Shown piece after piece: positions 60,705 to 64,000 of a stretch of 64,000 bases of DNA. The stretch's first letter is position 1. The number at the start of each line of letters is the position of its first letter. The DNA is from Filomicrobium insigne (GTDB taxonomy: Bacteria; Pseudomonadota; Alphaproteobacteria; Rhizobiales; Hyphomicrobiaceae). The translations under genes were made by a program, and so were the position numbers. The notes under the pieces were generated by a model. It was not told the DNA's origin. It saw nothing but the letters and a program-made list of their open reading frames with translations, and did no database searches. The DNA lies in NCBI RefSeq assembly GCF_900104305.1, contig NZ_FNJC01000002.1, positions 744,001 to 808,000 on the forward strand. Reading direction: 5' to 3'.

Positions 60705-62003
60705 TCAGCTCGCCGCGAACATGTCGATCGTGATGGCCGAATACCAGCCCTCGGACTCCTTGAAGTTCCGCGCCCGCACGCTGGCCGGCTCCGCCGGTTC
60801 TGATACGAACGGCCCCGCAGCCACCAAGCCGGGAGCGCCGGCGAGCTCACCAACAGAATAACTCGCTCCAACCTTGACGCTGTCGTTTTGTGCCAACAGA
60901 GACCAGCAGGTATTACGCAGGCGCGAAGGCAGAGGTTTCAACCCGTTGAGTTCCGCCACCAGTGTGTTGGCGACGTACTTTGCTTGGCTATTGGCGGAAA
61001 ATGCTGACTTCGGCATCTGTGCGGCGTTTGAAGAATCGCCGATCACATAGACGTCCTTGACCTTGGTGGATGCAAAGCTTTCTGGAGACACAGGGCACCA
61101 CCGCCCCTCGACACAACCGGCACGCCAGGCAATTCCGCCCGCGCGTTGCGGCGGGATAACATTGCCGACGTCGGCCTTGAACTGCTGTCCGGACTTCACT
61201 GTCATGGTCTTGGTCCGAGGATCGACCTTCACGACCTCAAAACTGTCGATCTGATCGGTCAGATTGACCTCGATCATGCCCTTGTAGTGGGTCTCAAAAG
61301 CCTCTTGGAAAACGGGTTGCTTTGCAAAACTCGTCTTCGCGTCCAACAGCACGATTTTAGAGCGAGGTTTGTTGGTCTTGAGGTAATGCGCAATCATGCA
61401 GATGCGCTCATAGGGGCCCGGCGGACACCGATAAGGATTGGCTGGCGCTGCTATCACAACAACCCCGCCATCCTCCATCGCTTCGAGCTGTGATTTCAGC
61501 AGCCGTGTTTGATCCCCACCACGCCACGCATGCGGCATCACCTGCGTCGCCTCAGCGTCGTACCCTTCGATTGCTTCCAGATCGATATCTATGCCTGGAG
61601 AAAGAACCAACTTGTCATAAGAGACGCGTGTGCCGCCCATCATCGTCACGACGCGTGCGCTGGTATCCACGTCCACGGCAACATCCTGGATAAGATTGAT
61701 ACCGATGCTGCGGAGTTGGTCGTAGGAATGCGTAAGAGACTCGAGCGTGCGGAAACCGCCATAATAAAGATTGGAATAAAAGCAGCTCGTATAGGTCGGA
61801 CTGCGCTCAACGAGAGTCACGTTAGCATTGGGAGCACCAACCTTAACGTACTTCGCAAGAGTTGCCCCACCCGCGCCTCCGCCAACGACAACGATCCGTG
61901 CAGCACCCTGAGCGTAAGCCGGACTGGGAAACGAGCTGAAAGCGGGTGACACCGCGAGAGCACCAAGCCCCTGCACCAGCCTTCTTCGGCTCAATTGCGT
62001 CAT
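60705..62003 (-). CDS. Flavocytochrome-c-type sulfide dehydrogenase flavoprotein (FccB/SoxF-like)
   Basis: The 432-residue protein has Tat signal LSRRRLVQGLGALAVSPA and FAD-binding Rossmann motif IVVVGGGAGGATLAKYV (about 37-53). The active-site Cys are in TYTSCFYSNLYYGGF (about 75) and NTCWSLLAQND near the C-terminus. GDSSNAAQMPKSAFSANSQA is the FAD-ribityl stretch. Such proteins oxidise sulfide to sulfur or polysulfide in the periplasm and pass electrons to a cytochrome c. ATG 62003 has GAGAGG nine bases ahead; an ATG three codons earlier is too close to it. The binding-protein/OmpA gene follows after 28 bases. Confidence 0.92.
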   Translation of the reverse strand: MTQLSRRRLVQGLGALAVSPAFSSFPSPAYAQGAARIVVVGGGAGGATLAKYVKVGAPNANVTLVERSPTYTSCFYSNLYYGGFRTLESLTHSYDQLRSIGINLIQDVAVDVDTSARVVTMMGGTRVSYDKLVLSPGIDIDLEAIEGYDAEATQVMPHAWRGGDQTRLLKSQLEAMEDGGVVVIAAPANPYRCPPGPYERICMIAHYLKTNKPRSKIVLLDAKTSFAKQPVFQEAFETHYKGMIEVNLTDQIDSFEVVKVDPRTKTMTVKSGQQFKADVGNVIPPQRAGGIAWRAGCVEGRWCPVSPESFASTKVKDVYVIGDSSNAAQMPKSAFSANSQAKYVANTLVAELNGLKPLPSRLRNTCWSLLAQNDSVKVGASYSVGELAGAPGLVAAGPFVSEPAEPASVRARNFKESEGWYSAITIDMFAAS

Positions 62004-62454
62004 ATCCGGCATCCTCTCAAAGCTTGCATTCTGTCACCGTCGGCTGATGTCGCAGATATCGCTGCATCCGTACAGCCATCCTCACGGTTCTGAGATCTCA
62101 CCCAAAACCGTCTGCCAAAAGTTGTCTCATTGTGAAGCTTCACAGAAAGAAGCCCCGCGCAGATACGCGATCTGGAGGGCTGACTGTGGGTTGGCTGCAC
62201 ACCAGAAAGCCAGAGCTTTTGTACAAGCGGCAAGGCCCCCCGCTTCCTAAAGGCATTGCGGGCAAGATCGCGCACTGCCGGGCAAAGCCGCCGGAGAATC
62301 CACCCACGACATGCCGGAAAAGAAGCCTCGGAAGCCCCCAACACAGTCACCGACCCCCAAACACCTGGGACGCAAAAGCACAAGGCCGCTCTCACGGGGA
62401 CCTGCTTGGCCTCGCGAATAAGCTGCTCAGATTGAGCTAAGCACTGAAACCTTT
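62004..62454. other. Gap of 450 bases without a recognised gene
   Basis: Open frames here on either strand have Arg/Lys/Pro-rich, low-quality translations and no start signals. The promoter of the sulfide-dehydrogenase operon should lie in the left part. No clear hairpin. Confidence 0.4.
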
Positions 62455-63042
62455 TTAAGGCGGAATTGCAGATTGTCGAGGGGAGCGCGTTATAGCTTTT
62501 GCCTGTCCCTCTACCTTCCTCGGAGGCGCATCCATCCAAAAAATCTGACCCGGACCGTTTCGTAGCACGGCATAGACGAGTTCACCTGGGTCTACGAGCG
62601 CCTCATCAGGAAGCTTGAAGCCGCCGCGCAAGAGGATCTCCCCAGCGAACTCCGAGCAATAGTAGACGCCATCACGACGCGGAGGCAGGAAGAAGATACG
62701 CCGCCAAACGGACATCCAGTCGTACCCGGTGGTCCCGAGTTGGGGCCAGACGAACCGATTGACGTCGGCGTTCCAATTAATGCGTGTCGGGATGTACCAG
62801 CATGCACCGGCACTCGACATAAGCCGCATCCCGACCCCGTGCCCACTGCGGGCCTCTAATAGAAAGAGCCGCGGCCGGGCCCCTCCTGCACTGAGCCACA
62901 TTGCGATACCCACGTGGGCATAGCGGCTGCTGCTCCAGACACGAACCATCCGTCCGGAGAAAGTGTGACTCTCAAAGGCAATCAGGTCACCTGACCGGAC
63001 GTGAGGACGAAGATCTTTGTAGCACAGAGAAGGAGTCGACAT
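62455..63042 (-). CDS. YiiX-like permuted papain-fold (NlpC/P60-related) protein
   Basis: The 195-residue protein begins MSTPSLCYKDLRPHVRSGDL. Its active-site order is that of circularly permuted NlpC/P60 (YiiX/YebB) proteins: SGDLIAFESHTFSGRMVRVW, a His in SSRYAHVGIAMW (about 51-62), then a Cys in DGVYYCSEFAGEILLRGG (about 145). There is no obvious signal peptide. Members hydrolyse amide or thioester bonds of peptidoglycan or lipids; the substrate is unknown. ATG 63042 fits the family start better than the longer frame. Confidence 0.82.
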   Translation of the reverse strand: MSTPSLCYKDLRPHVRSGDLIAFESHTFSGRMVRVWSSSRYAHVGIAMWLSAGGARPRLFLLEARSGHGVGMRLMSSAGACWYIPTRINWNADVNRFVWPQLGTTGYDWMSVWRRIFFLPPRRDGVYYCSEFAGEILLRGGFKLPDEALVDPGELVYAVLRNGPGQIFWMDAPPRKVEGQAKAITRSPRQSAIPP

Positions 63043-63196
63043 TCCGATCGTCCAAGGAATCACTGGGCCAAATCGGAACGAGCCTACGCAAAAGCCACAC
63101 GTCCACCAAGCAACATGCGCATCTGTCCCCCACAATTCGACGCGCCCTGAAAATTCCTTTGCAGGGTGTCACCGAGAGGACAGCCGAAATGCAAAA

Positions 63197-63694
63197 CTAT
63201 TGGGACGGCGGCCCAGCCTTCCGCGAAAGAGCCTTCCCTTCTGCTCCCATATAGACCGCCAGGATGCGGACATCGCTATCGCCGCCATTGCGCCCATCAT
63301 GCGCGATATCGATGGCCTCCATGAACCCGATGCCCGAACGATAGGTCCGCACGCCGTTCTCACCGTAGTCCACGGTCAACTCCCCCTCCAGTATATACGC
63401 GAACAAAGGCACCCCATGGCTGTGCCAGCCTGTCGATGCGCCAACGGGCACCGTAATGACGGCAGCCGTAACCCTCGCTGTTCCGGTGGGATACGAGATC
63501 GGCTCGCCCAGGATCGTTTCGGAAGTTGAAATCAATGTATCGACGCTTGGCTGCAGAGACTTTCGGGCATCGGCAATTCCAGCGCCCATAAACGCTCCGA
63601 CTAACAACGTCAGCCCGATCCCGGCAGCGACACCCGCTACGAAATGTGCGCTGCGGCGAAGGCGGCAACCTCTATTTCTTGAAGTCACAGACAT
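63197..63694 (-). CDS. Membrane-anchored periplasmic cupin protein
   Basis: The 165-residue protein has an N-terminal anchor (SAHFVAGVAAGIGLTLLVGA, about 16-35) and a cupin domain. It has STGWHSHGVPLFAYILEGELTVDYGENG (metal-binding His pair and Glu, about 85-112) and HDGRNGGDSDVRILAVYMGA. GGAGGG precedes ATG 63694. Cupins of this kind bind a metal and a small molecule; function unknown. It is divergent from the last, partial gene. Confidence 0.88.
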   Translation of the reverse strand: MSVTSRNRGCRLRRSAHFVAGVAAGIGLTLLVGAFMGAGIADARKSLQPSVDTLISTSETILGEPISYPTGTARVTAAVITVPVGASTGWHSHGVPLFAYILEGELTVDYGENGVRTYRSGIGFMEAIDIAHDGRNGGDSDVRILAVYMGAEGKALSRKAGPPSQ

Positions 63695-63837
63695 TTCCAC
63701 CCTCCATATTTGCAGCGTCACAGAAAGGCTTGGCCCAGCGACTCCATGGGTCTGCCCGGCACCGAACGTAACGGAACACGCATCGAATTTTAGATTTGCT
63801 TTGATAGGATGTCGTTAAGCGCGTTTTTTCTTTACGG

Positions 63838-63861
63838 GCCGTCACCTGACATTATGACGGC
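63838..63861. promoter_or_regulatory. Inverted repeat between the cupin gene and the edge gene
   Basis: GCCGTCA and TGACGGC flank ten bases, which also contain a shorter GTCA-CC-TGAC palindrome. It lies 100 bases before the possible sigma-factor gene and 144 bases before the cupin gene. Confidence 0.35.
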
Positions 63862-63962
63862 AAAACTCCCATTCATGGGTTGTACGCAATTTGCTTTGAA
63901 CCTTTTCCGCCGCCGATGCGACTACTAATCCGACACGCATCGGGAGATTTTTAGGATGCCAG

Positions 63963-64000
63963 ATGGAGCAGGCAGCTGCAGACCGCGAGTTGGTCGAGCG
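63963..64000 (+). CDS. First codons of a possible ECF sigma factor (partial)
   Basis: ATG 63963 follows AGG by seven bases and reads MEQAAADRELVER to the window edge. DRELVER- at the N-terminus is typical of ECF sigma factors, but thirteen residues cannot prove it. An out-of-frame ATG at 63955 is less protein-like. Confidence 0.4.
   Translation, partial: MEQAAADRELVE

Noticed and set aside
62000-62539. 179-residue minus-strand frame after the sulfide-dehydrogenase flavoprotein start
   Set aside because: It overlaps the ends of two better-supported genes, lacks a ribosome-binding site and its composition looks like a chance reading.
1-64000. CRISPR array, prophage, transposon or tRNA gene
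   Set aside because: No regularly spaced repeats, no integrase or transposase, and no cloverleaf with a T-loop consensus were found by eye; a tRNA scan would settle the last point.

Overview
The window looks like chromosome of an alphaproteobacterium, most probably of the Hyphomicrobiales (Rhizobiales) and perhaps near Hyphomicrobium/Filomicrobium. This is inferred from the gene repertoire (a SoxYZBCD sulfur-oxidation set with SoxS/SoxR, DUF2541, MltB, SYLF, DUF454 and DUF779 proteins, a FadR-type TRAP cluster), the moderately high GC content and the style of the palindromic repeats. I found no rRNA, tRNA, CRISPR array, transposase or prophage.

Layout. 1-8.5 kb: the start of a regulator, a His-rich secreted peptide, an HPP-CBS membrane protein, CsaA, a DsbD/ScsB-type thiol reductase with a secreted redoxin, an AT-rich AlbA_2 gene and a SYLF lipid-binding protein. 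8.5-19.5 kb: ordinary regulators and transporters: a divergent LysR/FMN-reductase pair, TspO, EamA, a divergent TetR/hydrolase pair, a Bcr/CflA pump, aldehyde dehydrogenase with DUF779, DUF454 and MscS. 19.5-24.9 kb: an accessory-looking stretch with orphan genes, a frameshifted secreted gene, two palindromic repeats bracketing a 57-residue protein gene, and a GHKL-ATPase/PD-(D/E)XK-nuclease gene that appears split at a G5 run. 25-31 kb: a five-gene, translationally coupled TetR-HlyD-ABC-permease-permease operon of the CecR/YbhGFSR type, with a 40-bp palindrome before the TetR gene. 31-39 kb: cytochrome c, a second member of a small-protein family, a CDF metal pump, a serine hydrolase, a lytic transglycosylase, a two-gene DUF2188/FINCPFD module and an imelysin-like protein. 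39-45 kb: soxYZBCD facing soxSR. 45-47.6 kb: a spermidine-synthase-like membrane protein and a metallo-beta-lactamase.

47.6-58.5 kb is the most original block. Seven minus-strand genes (class V aminotransferase, TRAP DctP-DctQ-DctM, class III CoA-transferase, HbpS/GlcG-like protein, 3-hydroxyaspartate/D-threonine-aldolase-like enzyme) face a D-2-hydroxyacid dehydrogenase fused to an Fe-S module plus a FadR-type GntR regulator. A TTTTG-N4-CAAAA box lies in the shared promoter region. I read it as one uptake-and-breakdown module centred on glyoxylate/glycine and hydroxyacids; its substrate is unknown. 58.5-62 kb: a flavocytochrome-c-like sulfide dehydrogenase flavoprotein, a PstS-like/OmpA fusion and a small cytochrome c in one run, extending the sulfur theme. 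62-64 kb: a YiiX-like papain-fold protein, a membrane-anchored cupin and the first codons of what may be an ECF sigma factor.

Functionally, thiosulfate/sulfide oxidation (sox, fcc), periplasmic thiol chemistry (DsbD, redoxin, SoxS) and hydroxyacid/amino-acid catabolism dominate. Candidate immunity-type genes (AlbA_2, GHKL-nuclease, FINCPFD) are scattered as singletons or pairs.
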